The notes under the pieces were generated by a model that saw only the letters and a program-made list of their open reading frames with translations, was not told where the DNA came from and did no database searches. This document shows, one piece after another, positions 15,556 to 24,586 of a stretch of DNA of 64,000 nucleotides. Both the position numbers and the translations under genes were made by a program. Source of the DNA: a virus; IMG/VR virus record IMGVR_UViG_3300046318_000260, positions 1 through 64,000 of that record. One strand, written 5' to 3'. Each line of letters opens with the position of its first letter. Position 1 is the first letter of the stretch.

Positions 15556-15566
15556 AAAATGATACA

Positions 15567-16967
15567 ATGAATATATTGCAAATAAGATCCGGAATCTCAT
15601 CATGGGATTATAAAAGAGGTATGATTCCTACATTCAGTTTTAAATTACACATAGGAGGTTTTGGACAAGACATCATAGATGATTTATCTCTAACTAAAAC
15701 ACCTTATGTACCTACCAAAGGAGATAAAATCTACTTTTTACCAAATGTAAATGTACCCAGAGTAAAGTTCAAGAATGTATGTGTAGAGCATAATGTAAAA
15801 AATGTAAGAGACTTCTTTCAAGCAACTGTTTTCTTTGGTTCAAAGAAAAGTCTTAATGAAATGACAGATACTCATTGGTTATACAAATGCTCAACTAAAT
15901 ACTTTGTGGAATTTTTTGAGCTTGTTAAACACAAAATGGATGAGTATGATGTAGAGAAAACAGAGACAGCTCTTGAATATTATACTGAAGAATTTGTAGC
16001 CTTAGATAGTAACTTGTTACAGATTATTAATGAGGAGGAATCTATTATTACAGATGATGATTTTGGATTCAGTGAAAATCTTATGACTGTTAAAGAAGAG
16101 TATCAAGACTTGTATAATCACCTTAAGGGTAAAGTTATTCTTGATGAGTCATGTGTAATTAATGTCCTCAATGGTGAAGATGCTACAGAAATTGATGTAA
16201 ACATGTATAATCATTTGTGTGAGATGTTTGACAGTTCAGACACTGATAATCATGTACTTGCTATGGAAATCATGGCCAACTCTAAGTATGTAGAAAGTCT
16301 TGTTTATCTTGAGTTATTGTTCTATAAGTATTATAGTGCAATATCTGATAGACACACCAAGAACCATGTCAACTTCAAATCTTTAGTTAGTTACTTAGGT
16401 AAAGACAAAGCTTACATGTCAACTGATATTGATGACATTGCAAAGAGTTTGATTGATAAAGATCAATTCACTACAGATAAGATTGACATTGTCATGAGCT
16501 ATCTGTCTGATGATATCAAGCTTAGAGGTACTAGTAAGTATTTTGCAGTAAAGACTATTACCGTCCACCCGGATTTTGCTCATGTCTTAAACAAGAACTA
16601 TGAGTATGAAGTTCAAGCAGATTTTGTACCTACGGTAGTAGAAAGTCCTGAAGTAGAAGAGCTCCCAGCTTATGAGGGGTCAGAGGGACCAATAGGACCA
16701 CAAGGACATGCTGATCCAGTAGGAGAACTTGGAGCCCCAGGAGTGGATGGAATTGAATCTGTAGAGTCTGAGTTTGCAGCTGAAGACAACTTTGAAGAAG
16801 AAGTTGAATGGCCTGTGGAAGAACCAGTCTTTACTGAAGAGGAAGATGAAGCTATAGGAGAAGCAATTGCTGAATTAGAACCAGAATCTATTACTGTACT
16901 TTCCGAATCCAAATCAAATAACAATCAAATAGCAACAAATGGCCCTGATGACTTTGAGTGGTTCTGA
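15567..16967 (+). CDS. hypothetical protein with short collagen-like segment
   Basis: In this 466-aa product residues 1-350 are a globular acidic region with no recognised family. Around residues 370-392 the sequence is Gly-X-Y-like (GPIGPQG, GELGAPGVDG). A strongly acidic tail follows (EEEVEWPVEEPVFTEEEDEA) and a short polar end. The collagen-like stretch is too short for a fibre but may be an extended linker. The end overlaps the PD-(D/E)XK nuclease gene by 29 bases, suggesting a partner. Confidence 0.6.
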   Translation: MNILQIRSGISSWDYKRGMIPTFSFKLHIGGFGQDIIDDLSLTKTPYVPTKGDKIYFLPNVNVPRVKFKNVCVEHNVKNVRDFFQATVFFGSKKSLNEMTDTHWLYKCSTKYFVEFFELVKHKMDEYDVEKTETALEYYTEEFVALDSNLLQIINEEESIITDDDFGFSENLMTVKEEYQDLYNHLKGKVILDESCVINVLNGEDATEIDVNMYNHLCEMFDSSDTDNHVLAMEIMANSKYVESLVYLELLFYKYYSAISDRHTKNHVNFKSLVSYLGKDKAYMSTDIDDIAKSLIDKDQFTTDKIDIVMSYLSDDIKLRGTSKYFAVKTITVHPDFAHVLNKNYEYEVQADFVPTVVESPEVEELPAYEGSEGPIGPQGHADPVGELGAPGVDGIESVESEFAAEDNFEEEVEWPVEEPVFTEEEDEAIGEAIAELEPESITVLSESKSNNNQIATNGPDDFEWF

Positions 16968-17946
16968 TGAACTTGAACTTTTCTACAAGAAAAAGTTTTA
17001 CTTTAGTTACAGTGGGATTAATAAGTTATTATTCTCCCCTGTAATGTTTTATAATCATTATGTGCTCAACCAAAGAGAAGATAGTACAGACGCGCACCTG
17101 GTAGCAGGGCGTGTCTTGCACTGTCTGTTACTTGAGGAAGAGAACTTTGATGAACAATTTGTATTAATGCCTGGTAAAATCCCAACAGATAGCCAGAAGA
17201 AAATTATAGATAATATTTTCAAATATCATTTGACATTAGGAAATAATACCTTAAATTTGTCTGATTACTCTCAGGAAATTCTTACACAACTTCTTACTGT
17301 TAACTTATATCAATCTCTCAAGACTGATCAGCAAAGAATTGACAAGATTTTAACTCAGGAAAACATTGATTATTTTCAATTCCTTAAGACTAGTTTAGAC
17401 AAAACTATAGTTGATGAGCCCACTTTAGCTGCATGTAGAACATCAGTTGAAGTCCTAAGAGCTAATCAAGATATTAGAGCACTGTTACAACTAGACAAAG
17501 ATGAATTTGACCATACTATTGAAGTTTACAATGAGTTATTTATTAAAGCCGAACCGAGTGAACAACCATTTGGCTTTCATGGAATGCTTGACAATGTTGT
17601 TATAGATCACAATACAAAGACTATCTTTATAAATGATTTAAAGACTCTTGGTAAGTCCATACAAGATTTCCCAGATTCTGTAGAGTACTATAGGTATTGG
17701 ATTCAAGCCATTATTTATATACAGTTGGTTAAACACCACTTTGCAGAGTTTGCAAGCTATGACTTCCAGATTACTTTTATAGTAATTGATAAGTATAATC
17801 AAGTTTATCCTTACCAAGTGTCACAAGAAACACTAGACAAATGGAAGTCTGATTTTGATGAAGTGGTGACTAAAGTGGCTTGGCACTACAACAACAAAAG
17901 ATATGACCTTCCTTATGAACTAGCATTGGGTAATGTAAAATTATAA
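16939..17946 (+). CDS. PD-(D/E)XK nuclease (RecE/Cas4-like exonuclease)
   Basis: The 335-aa product (a start at 16948 is also possible) opens with FSYSGINKLLFSP, a segment typical of DUF3799/PD-(D/E)XK proteins. Then come GRVLHCLLLEEE (57-68), GFHGMLDNVVID with Asp218, and INDLKT with Asp233-x-Lys235, the D...DxK active site. The family includes RecE-type exonucleases that resect DNA for annealing. With the Sak4-like NTPase and the SSB it could form a recombination module. It overlaps the preceding gene. Confidence 0.8.
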   Translation: MALMTLSGSDELELFYKKKFYFSYSGINKLLFSPVMFYNHYVLNQREDSTDAHLVAGRVLHCLLLEEENFDEQFVLMPGKIPTDSQKKIIDNIFKYHLTLGNNTLNLSDYSQEILTQLLTVNLYQSLKTDQQRIDKILTQENIDYFQFLKTSLDKTIVDEPTLAACRTSVEVLRANQDIRALLQLDKDEFDHTIEVYNELFIKAEPSEQPFGFHGMLDNVVIDHNTKTIFINDLKTLGKSIQDFPDSVEYYRYWIQAIIYIQLVKHHFAEFASYDFQITFIVIDKYNQVYPYQVSQETLDKWKSDFDEVVTKVAWHYNNKRYDLPYELALGNVKL

Positions 17947-17949
17947 GTT

Positions 17950-18516
17950 ATGGCTTTGAACGCGCTTTATAGGAAGTACTTCCAAAAATCTAAGATCTTT
18001 ATGTATCCGCTCTTAGATATACCAAGAGGGTCTCTTGCTGTTCCAACTGAAACATATGTCAGTTGGGAAGGTAAGTATACCTCTGAGGATGCAAAACTTG
18101 TTTGTGTCTATCATACAAGTAGTTCTCCTGAGTACATTAACTTTGAAAATAATGTTCTTATGAGACATACTAGACTTTGTGATTATATCAAAGTAGATAG
18201 CACAACCAGTATATTTATATTTGACTTTTCTGATTTAAAGGATGATTGGGGCCATTTTATAAATGGTCATTATAGCAAAATCAGTGATAAACTAAAGCGC
18301 AAAATTCTGAACTATTTCAATGACAACAGTGCAAATCATGTTTATGTAGAGAGTTATTTGTTCCCTGAAAAGTACAGAAAAGACTATGCAGACCTATTGG
18401 CTGTAGATGTTGAATTACTTGAAGAGACCGGTGAGCTCTGTGATAAACCTGATATACTGAAAGAAGAATTATTAATTAAGGTTCCAGATTTGGAAAACTT
18501 GAAAATTCTAGATTAA
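17950..18516 (+). CDS. hypothetical protein
   Basis: The 188-aa product begins with a basic stretch (MALNALYRKYFQKSKIFMYPLLDIPRG) and continues with a mixed alpha/beta region including SIFIFDFSDLKDDW and an acidic C-terminus. The start follows the taagttATG leader three bases after the nuclease stop. No family is recognised. Confidence 0.6.
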   Translation: MALNALYRKYFQKSKIFMYPLLDIPRGSLAVPTETYVSWEGKYTSEDAKLVCVYHTSSSPEYINFENNVLMRHTRLCDYIKVDSTTSIFIFDFSDLKDDWGHFINGHYSKISDKLKRKILNYFNDNSANHVYVESYLFPEKYRKDYADLLAVDVELLEETGELCDKPDILKEELLIKVPDLENLKILD

Positions 18517-18543
18517 TTTGTACTAAATTTAAAAAAACTAACA

Positions 18544-18912
18544 ATGAGTCAAAACACAATGATGCTTGTCCAAGCCACATGGCAAGACACCCAAACCTTT
18601 AGAATGATTCCTGTATCAACTGAATGCCCTTATGTTGAGTGCATCTTTGATCCAGCAACAAAAGTATTTGTTATCATTTCTAAGATCAAAAGAACATCTT
18701 TACAGATGCTACCTAAGTTGGATGAGTATGGTCAACCAGCAACTGGTTCAAAAGGCCGTAAAGAAGAGAGACATAAAGTTGAGGTCTTCCAAGAGTTTTA
18801 TGTAGAGCATACAAGTGCTGTGAAAGAGTTAGTAGAGTTGTTTGCAATCAATGCAAAAAGCTTTGACTACAACCAATTTTTGGGTGAACCAGAAAAGAAA
18901 AAAGCAAAGTAA
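18544..18912 (+). CDS. hypothetical protein
   Basis: The 122-aa product has a beta-rich body (YVECIFDPATKVFVIISKI), a basic KGRKEERHKVEVF middle and a Lys-rich end (EPEKKKAK). The A-rich leader and a strong terminator directly after it mark it as the last gene of its unit. Function unknown; its basic end might bind nucleic acid. Confidence 0.6.
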   Translation: MSQNTMMLVQATWQDTQTFRMIPVSTECPYVECIFDPATKVFVIISKIKRTSLQMLPKLDEYGQPATGSKGRKEERHKVEVFQEFYVEHTSAVKELVELFAINAKSFDYNQFLGEPEKKKAK

Positions 18913-18930
18913 TAAACTACAACTAGATAG

Positions 18931-18961
18931 AAAGGGAGTGGTTTGACTACTCCCTTTTTTT
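18931..18961 (+). terminator. rho-independent terminator
   Basis: AAAGGGAGT pairs with ACTCCCTTT around a short loop, followed by a run of T. It ends the unit 15567-18912. The zinc-ribbon and DNA polymerase genes begin beyond it. Confidence 0.85.
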
Positions 18962-19003
18962 ATTAACCAAAAAGGGGGAACAGCTTAACTGAACAAATCT
19001 ATT

Positions 19004-19231
19004 ATGGGACATGTTGAATTTGGCCGATGTGATGTGTGTAAAAAAGACGGACCATTAGTAAGAACATATTGGCATTATCCAATTGCATGTGAATGTCATG
19101 GGCCTACACATAATGAAATGAGAAGACATTGTAATACATGTGTACCTCATCCACCACTTTATACAGAGATAAGTGTATCTACAGCAAAATTGCTTGATCC
19201 AATCCATGAAGGTTTATTTAAAAAAAGATAG
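19004..19231 (+). CDS. small zinc-ribbon-like protein
   Basis: The 75-aa product has CDVC (9-12), CEC (29-31) and a late HCNTC (42-46) with several His residues, a probable treble-clef or zinc-ribbon. It lies just two bases upstream of the polymerase gene and may be co-translated. The role is unknown; a polymerase accessory is possible but only by position. Confidence 0.6.
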   Translation: MGHVEFGRCDVCKKDGPLVRTYWHYPIACECHGPTHNEMRRHCNTCVPHPPLYTEISVSTAKLLDPIHEGLFKKR

Positions 19232-19233
19232 AA

Positions 19234-21141
19234 ATGAGTAGTACTAGAACCCATTGGGTAATGGATTATGAAACTTTAAGTAATTGTTTCATAGCAGTGT
19301 TTGAAGACATTAAGTCTGAGCATCAAGAAGTGTTTGTAATACATGAGAGTCAAAATGATCTTATTCCTTTCTTAAGTTTCCTTGACAGAAATATTGTACA
19401 GGAAGAGTGGCATGTAAGTTTCAATGGTATTGGCTTTGACAGTCAGATTACTGAGTATATTCTACATAATCAAGAGCAACTTGCATTTATGACTGCTACC
19501 GAAGTAGCTAATTTTATTTATGGAAAAGCACAAGAAGTAATTAGAAGACAGAATGAAGGAGAGTTCCTTGAGTTCAGTCCTAGAGATTTGCAGATCAGAC
19601 AGGTGGATGTATTCAAACTTAATCACTGGGATAATCCAGCTAAGAGAAGTTCATTAAAGTGGATTCAGTACACAATGGATTGGCATAATATTATTGACAT
19701 GCCTATTCATCACAGCAGTGATATAAAAACAGAACAGATTCCAAGTATCATTACTTACTGTATCAATGATGTCAAGTCTACCAAGCAAATTATGATGCTT
19801 AGCAAGGATCAGATAGCTTTAAGAAAGACTTTGACAGAAGAGTATAACATTGATCTATTCAGTGCTTCTGAGCCAAGAATTTCCAAAGAGTTATTCTTAC
19901 ACTTCTTGAGCAAACAGACTGGAATTAAGAAGTATGATCTTAAGCAGATGAGAACTCATAGGCCTAAGATTGTAGTAAAAGATCTTATCTTACCTTACAT
20001 TGATTTTAAGACAGCTACATTTCAGAATCTTCTAAGAAAGTTTCAGGATGTAGTTATCTATCCAGGTGAGACTAAAGGAGGCTTTAAGTATTCTGTACAG
20101 TATAAAGGAGTCAAAACAGACTATGGTCTTGGTGGTATTCATGGCGCAAGGTCTGCTAAGGTATACAAATCTGATGCTGATATGGTTATTATGACCTCTG
20201 ATGTTACCAGTTTTTATCCTAATCTAGCTATTAGGAATAAGTGGGCACCGGGTCATTTACCACAGAAGGACTTTTGTGATCTGTATGAGTGGTTCTTTGA
20301 AGAAAGAAAGAAGATACCAAAGAAAGATCCAAGAAACTATGTGTACAAGATTATCCTGAATTCAACTTATGGTTTATCCAATGATGCTAATTCATTCTTG
20401 TATGATCCAGAGTTTACTATGAGGATTACTATCAATGGTCAGTTGAGTCTGACTATGTTGTATGAAATGATTTGTGAAGAGATTCCGGGTGCTGTACCTC
20501 TAATGCAAAATACAGATGGTCTTGAGACAATGATCCCAAGAGAGTATGTAGATAAGTATATGGAGATATGCGCGCGCTGGGAAAAACAAACATTACTGCA
20601 GCTTGAGCATGACACTTATAGTAAAATAATCTTAGGTGACGTTAATAACTATATTGCTGTTACTGAAGATGGAAAATCTAAATGCAAAGGTAGATTTGAG
20701 TATAAAGATTTAGCTCTTCATAAAAACAAGAGCTTCTTGATTATACCAAAAGCTTTGCATGCATACTTTGTAGAAGGAATTGAACCTGAAGATTTTCTTG
20801 CACAGAATGAAAATATCTTTGATTACTGTGGAGGAGTGAAAATTAAAGGAGACTGGAAGTTTGTAGAACATGCTATTGTAGATTCTGTTTATCAAAAACA
20901 AAACTTGCAACACACTATTAGATATTTTGTATCTAACAAAGGCAGCAAGATTATCAAGACTAACTTGCTTGATGACAGAGAGATACAAGTTGAGTCTGGA
21001 AAATGGCTACAGTCTGTATTCATTGACTACAAAGAAAAACCTTTTGCTGAATACAATGTAGATAAAAGATTCTATCTTGAGAAGATCAAGAAAGAGATTC
21101 AAAACTTAGAACCAAATAGAAACCAATTAAGCTTATTTTAA
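19234..21141 (+). CDS. DNA polymerase, family B
   Basis: The 635-aa product has an exonuclease domain with Exo I DYETL (11-15), Exo II VSFNGIGFDS (61-70) and Exo III YCINDV (175-180), all acidic residues present. The polymerase domain has motif A DVTSFYP (323-329), motif B KIILNSTYG (372-380) and motif C QNTDGLE (425-431). Motif C is TDG instead of the usual DTD, keeping only one Asp. The chain is short, so accessory insertions are absent. It should be the replicative polymerase; crAss-like phages use either family A or family B enzymes. The next gene starts two bases later. Confidence 0.93.
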   Translation: MSSTRTHWVMDYETLSNCFIAVFEDIKSEHQEVFVIHESQNDLIPFLSFLDRNIVQEEWHVSFNGIGFDSQITEYILHNQEQLAFMTATEVANFIYGKAQEVIRRQNEGEFLEFSPRDLQIRQVDVFKLNHWDNPAKRSSLKWIQYTMDWHNIIDMPIHHSSDIKTEQIPSIITYCINDVKSTKQIMMLSKDQIALRKTLTEEYNIDLFSASEPRISKELFLHFLSKQTGIKKYDLKQMRTHRPKIVVKDLILPYIDFKTATFQNLLRKFQDVVIYPGETKGGFKYSVQYKGVKTDYGLGGIHGARSAKVYKSDADMVIMTSDVTSFYPNLAIRNKWAPGHLPQKDFCDLYEWFFEERKKIPKKDPRNYVYKIILNSTYGLSNDANSFLYDPEFTMRITINGQLSLTMLYEMICEEIPGAVPLMQNTDGLETMIPREYVDKYMEICARWEKQTLLQLEHDTYSKIILGDVNNYIAVTEDGKSKCKGRFEYKDLALHKNKSFLIIPKALHAYFVEGIEPEDFLAQNENIFDYCGGVKIKGDWKFVEHAIVDSVYQKQNLQHTIRYFVSNKGSKIIKTNLLDDREIQVESGKWLQSVFIDYKEKPFAEYNVDKRFYLEKIKKEIQNLEPNRNQLSLF

Positions 21142-21142
21142 G

Positions 21143-22342
21143 ATGCCAAAGAAAATACAAGATTGCACAAAAGCACACTTAATTAGTATTGATTTACCGG
21201 TCCATGGTGATAGCTATACAGTTATCAGCCATGAGTCAGTTATGGATATGTCAACAAATGCTCTTACTACAGCAGGATTTACAATTGCTGATGAAGAATA
21301 CAGAGCTACTGCTGATGGAAATATTGCTCAGGGTATTTATAGATTGACCTATAATAGTGATCCTGAGTTATCTATGATGTTTGCATGGACAAACAGTTAC
21401 AACAAACAAGTGAGATTCAAATGTGGAGTAGGTGCTTATATCAATAAGACAGGAACTGTAATGGTTTGTGGAGATATGGGTAGCTGGGCCAGAAAACATA
21501 CTGGAACTGCAGATGAAGAAACACTTAAAACTATCACAGACCAAATTACTAATGCACAGATGTATTATAATCAATTGGTCTCTGATAAGAACTCTATGAA
21601 AGATATCTCAATGAATAAGAGAAAGCAAGCTCAAATGCTTGGGATCTTATTTGCTGAATATCAGATTCTTACAACAGAACAAGCTAGTTTTATTAGACAA
21701 CAGATGGATAAACCAAGTCATGTGTTTGAGGATTCTAATAGCTTATGGGCATTCTACAATTATGTCACATTAGCTTTACAGCTTTCTCATCCTAAGACTT
21801 GGATGGAAGATCAGCGCATCTTGCATTATTTTATCTCAAGCATTAACAACTTTGCTCAACCTGCTCCAGTAGCTGCACCAGTTGTGATAACTGAGCCTGA
21901 AGTATTTGTTGATCCTAATCAAACAAGTTTGTTAGATCAAATTGCAGAAGTTGAAGCTGAAGAAGTCTCGGAGTATCAAGTCAAGGAAGAACAGGAAGAC
22001 AAGGTATGTGATGAAACCATCATTTACACCGATCAAGCTGGTAATACATTTGAGACAACTTCAATTGCTCCATGTGTTGGACATGATGCAGAGACTGAGA
22101 AAGACTTGGAAGAAGAGATTCTGGCTACCGAAGTAGAGAATTTCTTTGAGGCAGTTGCTCCAGTTCCTTCGTTAGAACCAACTCCAGAACAGTATGAGCA
22201 GTTTGAAGCAGAACAAGCAAATCTTGATATTGTTCCTGTTGCTCAAGAACCGGTTATTGTCAATGATGAAGCTGATTTTGATTTAGACTTCAGAGTTGAA
22301 GCAGAAGAAGAGGATGAAGAAGACAATGTCTTTGAATTCTAA
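21143..22342 (+). CDS. hypothetical protein, possibly DUF932-like
   Basis: In this 399-aa product residues 1-240 are globular, with VRFKCGVGAYINKTG and a SLWAFYNYVTLALQLSHPKTW segment. These distantly resemble phage/plasmid DUF932 proteins, though I am not sure. Residues 250-399 are a long disordered acidic tail (EQEDKVCDE, AEEEDEEDNVFEF). It is cotranscribed with the polymerase and ends in a terminator. The acidic tail suggests contact with a basic partner or DNA mimicry. Confidence 0.6.
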   Translation: MPKKIQDCTKAHLISIDLPVHGDSYTVISHESVMDMSTNALTTAGFTIADEEYRATADGNIAQGIYRLTYNSDPELSMMFAWTNSYNKQVRFKCGVGAYINKTGTVMVCGDMGSWARKHTGTADEETLKTITDQITNAQMYYNQLVSDKNSMKDISMNKRKQAQMLGILFAEYQILTTEQASFIRQQMDKPSHVFEDSNSLWAFYNYVTLALQLSHPKTWMEDQRILHYFISSINNFAQPAPVAAPVVITEPEVFVDPNQTSLLDQIAEVEAEEVSEYQVKEEQEDKVCDETIIYTDQAGNTFETTSIAPCVGHDAETEKDLEEEILATEVENFFEAVAPVPSLEPTPEQYEQFEAEQANLDIVPVAQEPVIVNDEADFDLDFRVEAEEEDEEDNVFEF

Positions 22343-22356
22343 GACTGATTACTAAC

Positions 22357-22388
22357 TAAAGAGGTAGCATTTGTTACCTCTTTTTTTT
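22357..22388 (+). terminator. rho-independent terminator after the polymerase unit
   Basis: GAGGTA (22361-22366) pairs with TACCTC (22375-22380), extended by AAA/TTT at the base, and is followed by eight T residues. It ends the zinc-ribbon, polymerase and DUF932-like unit. Confidence 0.85.
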
Positions 22389-22400
22389 ATCTTTAACCCC

Positions 22401-22532
22401 ATGAAAAAGTATAATCAACCAGAAGATCAAAGATCTAGAGAAAAGTATGAGTTTGCAATGGCGGCCACTAGTATATCTTTTATTGCTATGGTGCTTATAC
22501 TAATTTGTTACGCCTTATACTCCGCACTATGA
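22401..22532 (+). CDS. small 43-aa membrane protein
   Basis: The product is MKKYNQPEDQ... with a C-terminal hydrophobic segment (ISFIAMVLILICYALYSAL). ATG lies just after the terminator, and its TGA overlaps the next ATG (ATGA). The polar head followed by one membrane segment fits a small tail-anchored protein. Function unknown. Confidence 0.55.
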   Translation: MKKYNQPEDQRSREKYEFAMAATSISFIAMVLILICYALYSAL

Positions 22533-22828
22533 AAGATGCAGAATGGTCAGGACTTATGAAAATTCCTGATGAAGTTGTTATAAGTGAACTTAGAATTAAA
22601 GTTGGACAACTTGAGTCATATGTTGAAGAACTTGAAGAGCAAGTAAAAGAAAGAGCTCTTAAAAATGTGAAGCTTACTAAGTTAGAACATCTAGAAAGAG
22701 ACAATGAGAGACTCAAAGGTTTATTAATGGATGCACAAAATAGACTTGGTGATCTTGGCAAAAGAAATCAAAGATTAGAAACAGAATTATTTAAACACTT
22801 AAAACAACAAAATGAAAAAACAGATTGA
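22529..22828 (+). CDS. coiled-coil protein, hypothetical
   Basis: The start is the ATGA overlap at 22529 (MKDAEWSGLMK), giving 99 aa; a TTG at 22505 is inside the membrane-protein gene. Residues 18-95 are heptad-like and charged (IKVGQLESYVEELEEQVKER), so an extended coiled coil is expected. The preceding membrane protein may anchor it. It overlaps the MazG-like gene by 17 bases. Confidence 0.6.
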   Translation: MKDAEWSGLMKIPDEVVISELRIKVGQLESYVEELEEQVKERALKNVKLTKLEHLERDNERLKGLLMDAQNRLGDLGKRNQRLETELFKHLKQQNEKTD

Positions 22829-23198
22829 AGCAGTTGAAGCATTTCACAATGCATTTGGACAAGACAATGGTAAATACCCAAGACCTCTTACTAAAGATGA
22901 GTATGAACTTAGACACAACTTAATGCAAGAAGAAAATGAAGAGTATTTAACAGCATGTGATGATAACTCTTTAGTAGAAATTGCTGATGCTTTAGGTGAT
23001 CAATTGTATATCTTGTGCGGAACTATTCTTAGACATGGTATGCAACATATCATTGAAGATGTGTTTGATGAAATTCAAGCAAGTAACATGAGCAAGTTAG
23101 GTGAGGATGGAAAACCAGTACTTAGAGAAGATGGAAAAATCTTAAAGGGCCCTGGATTCTTCAGACCAGACTTGACAAAGTTTATTAAAGTTGACTAA
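22812..23198 (+). CDS. MazG-like / HisE-like nucleotide pyrophosphohydrolase
   Basis: The 128-aa all-helical product has EENEEY (40-45) and a later EIADALGD (56-63), the ExxE plus E/D metal-binding pattern of the MazG/PRA-PH superfamily. A C-terminal GPGFFRPDL end is typical of phage members. These enzymes hydrolyse (d)NTPs or related nucleotides and may counter host alarmone or damaged-nucleotide signalling. It is followed two bases later by the oxygenase-like gene. Confidence 0.8.
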   Translation: MKKQIEAVEAFHNAFGQDNGKYPRPLTKDEYELRHNLMQEENEEYLTACDDNSLVEIADALGDQLYILCGTILRHGMQHIIEDVFDEIQASNMSKLGEDGKPVLREDGKILKGPGFFRPDLTKFIKVD

Positions 23199-23200
23199 AG

Positions 23201-23815
23201 ATGTTTAAGATTAATCCTGCACAAAACAAAAGATTTTTTGTAGTAGATAACTTCTATGAAGATCCTATGGCTGTAAGAGAGCATGCATTGGTTCAAACTT
23301 ATTTTCCTGGTGAAGGTGCTGTTGGTGAAAGAACCCGTGAGCAGTTTCTGTTTGAAGGAGTCAAAGAAAAGTTTGAAGAAATTATGCAAATCAAAATTGC
23401 TGACCATACTGATGATGGCTTTGGCTGGTATGATGTAGGCATCAATGGCAGATACCAATCTTGTATCGCAGGAGTACCTCAAGTATTCCATTGTGATGCA
23501 CAACAATGGGCTGCTGTACTTTTCCTTACACCAGATGCTCCACCTCAATCAGGTACAAGCTTTTATAGAAACAAACAGTCTAAAGTATTTCATAATGAGC
23601 AGATAGATTGGTCTGTTGGTGAGAATGGTAATGCATTTTCTAAACATACCTTTCTTGATCCAACTCCTTTTGAAAGACAAGATACTGTAGGAAATGTCTT
23701 TAATAGACTTGTGATCTTTGATGGAGGCCTAATACATTCTGGTAATGATTATTTTGGTCACAATAGAGAAACAGGAAGGTTGTTTCAAATATTCTTTTTT
23801 AATGAGAAAAAATAA
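23201..23815 (+). CDS. 2-oxoglutarate/Fe(II) oxygenase-like protein (DUF6445-like)
   Basis: The 204-aa product has the facial triad layout: HCD (H97, D99), a distal LIHS with H179, and R193 (ETGRLFQIFFF), which would bind 2-oxoglutarate. The N-terminal FFVVDNFYEDPMAVREHAL is characteristic of the DUF6445 group. Such enzymes hydroxylate proteins, nucleic acids or small molecules; the substrate here is unknown. It overlaps the next gene by one base. Confidence 0.75.
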   Translation: MFKINPAQNKRFFVVDNFYEDPMAVREHALVQTYFPGEGAVGERTREQFLFEGVKEKFEEIMQIKIADHTDDGFGWYDVGINGRYQSCIAGVPQVFHCDAQQWAAVLFLTPDAPPQSGTSFYRNKQSKVFHNEQIDWSVGENGNAFSKHTFLDPTPFERQDTVGNVFNRLVIFDGGLIHSGNDYFGHNRETGRLFQIFFFNEKK

Positions 23816-24198
23816 TGAGTGAAGAACAAGAAGTATCTCAAGACCTGATAACATATATTACTTTGTTATCTGCTATGCAAGTTGTACAGAATTGTACACT
23901 TGAGCTAGAAGGCACAATGTATGATCAAGGTAGAGTAAAAGTAAAAACAAAAGAGGCTCTTATTGCCATGACTCAAGCTAATGATAAAAGAAAAAGAAAA
24001 ATGTGGGAAAATGATTCTCTCATGTCTGCAACTTTTATGCAAGCTATTCATATCATAGGAGAGCAATTAGCAAAAGGTGATGGTACAGCATTAGCAAACA
24101 TCACAGCTCTGACAAGACAAGGAATTGATTTATCAAAATACAAACTAGTAGAAATTGAAGATGGAACTACTGAACACACACCCGATCAAGAAATCTGA
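23815..24198 (+). CDS. hypothetical protein
   Basis: The 127-aa mostly helical protein has a KEALIAMTQANDKRKRKMW basic segment. It starts at the TAATG junction with the oxygenase-like gene and overlaps the thioesterase-like gene by 44 bases in another frame. No family recognised. Confidence 0.55.
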   Translation: MSEEQEVSQDLITYITLLSAMQVVQNCTLELEGTMYDQGRVKVKTKEALIAMTQANDKRKRKMWENDSLMSATFMQAIHIIGEQLAKGDGTALANITALTRQGIDLSKYKLVEIEDGTTEHTPDQEI

Positions 24199-24586
24199 TT
24201 TAGGCTTTCATGGAAATTTATTTGGAGGTAAACTCCTAGCATGGATTGATGCTGCTGCTGCAGGTTACTCTATGCAATTATGTGACACGCCAAGAATGGT
24301 TACTGTGTCTATTGACAAGTGTAATTTTGAAAAGCCGGCAAGAGAGAGTCAATTGCTTAAGATTTATGGTTATCCTACTAAGTTAGGTAATGCTTCTGTT
24401 ACTCTTTACATGGAGGCAAGAGCTCATAATGTGTACACCGGTAACCAGGCTCTTGTTTTAAAGACCCACATTACTTTTGTACATATTGATGAAGAAGGTA
24501 ATCCTATTCCAATTGCAGAGAAGGGCAGAAAAAGAATTCAAAAACTTATTGAAACAATAGAATCAAATGAACAAAGCAACTCTTAA
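24155..24586 (+). CDS. Hotdog-fold acyl-CoA thioesterase-like protein
   Basis: The 143-aa product has HGNLFGGKLLAWIDAAAAGY (19-38), the helix and active-site pattern of YciA/acyl-CoA thioesterases with Asp32 in the usual acidic position. VTVSIDKCNFEKPA then forms the central strands. The family cleaves acyl-CoA thioesters in host lipid metabolism. In a phage this would be an auxiliary metabolic gene; alternatively the fold could bind another thioester or nucleotide. It overlaps genes on both sides, so it is embedded in the early operon. Confidence 0.75.
   Translation: MKMELLNTHPIKKSDLGFHGNLFGGKLLAWIDAAAAGYSMQLCDTPRMVTVSIDKCNFEKPARESQLLKIYGYPTKLGNASVTLYMEARAHNVYTGNQALVLKTHITFVHIDEEGNPIPIAEKGRKRIQKLIETIESNEQSNS

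Noticed and set aside
19234-21141. Intein or intron inside the DNA polymerase
   Set aside because: All exonuclease and polymerase motifs are in order at normal spacing with no Hint motifs or frame breaks.
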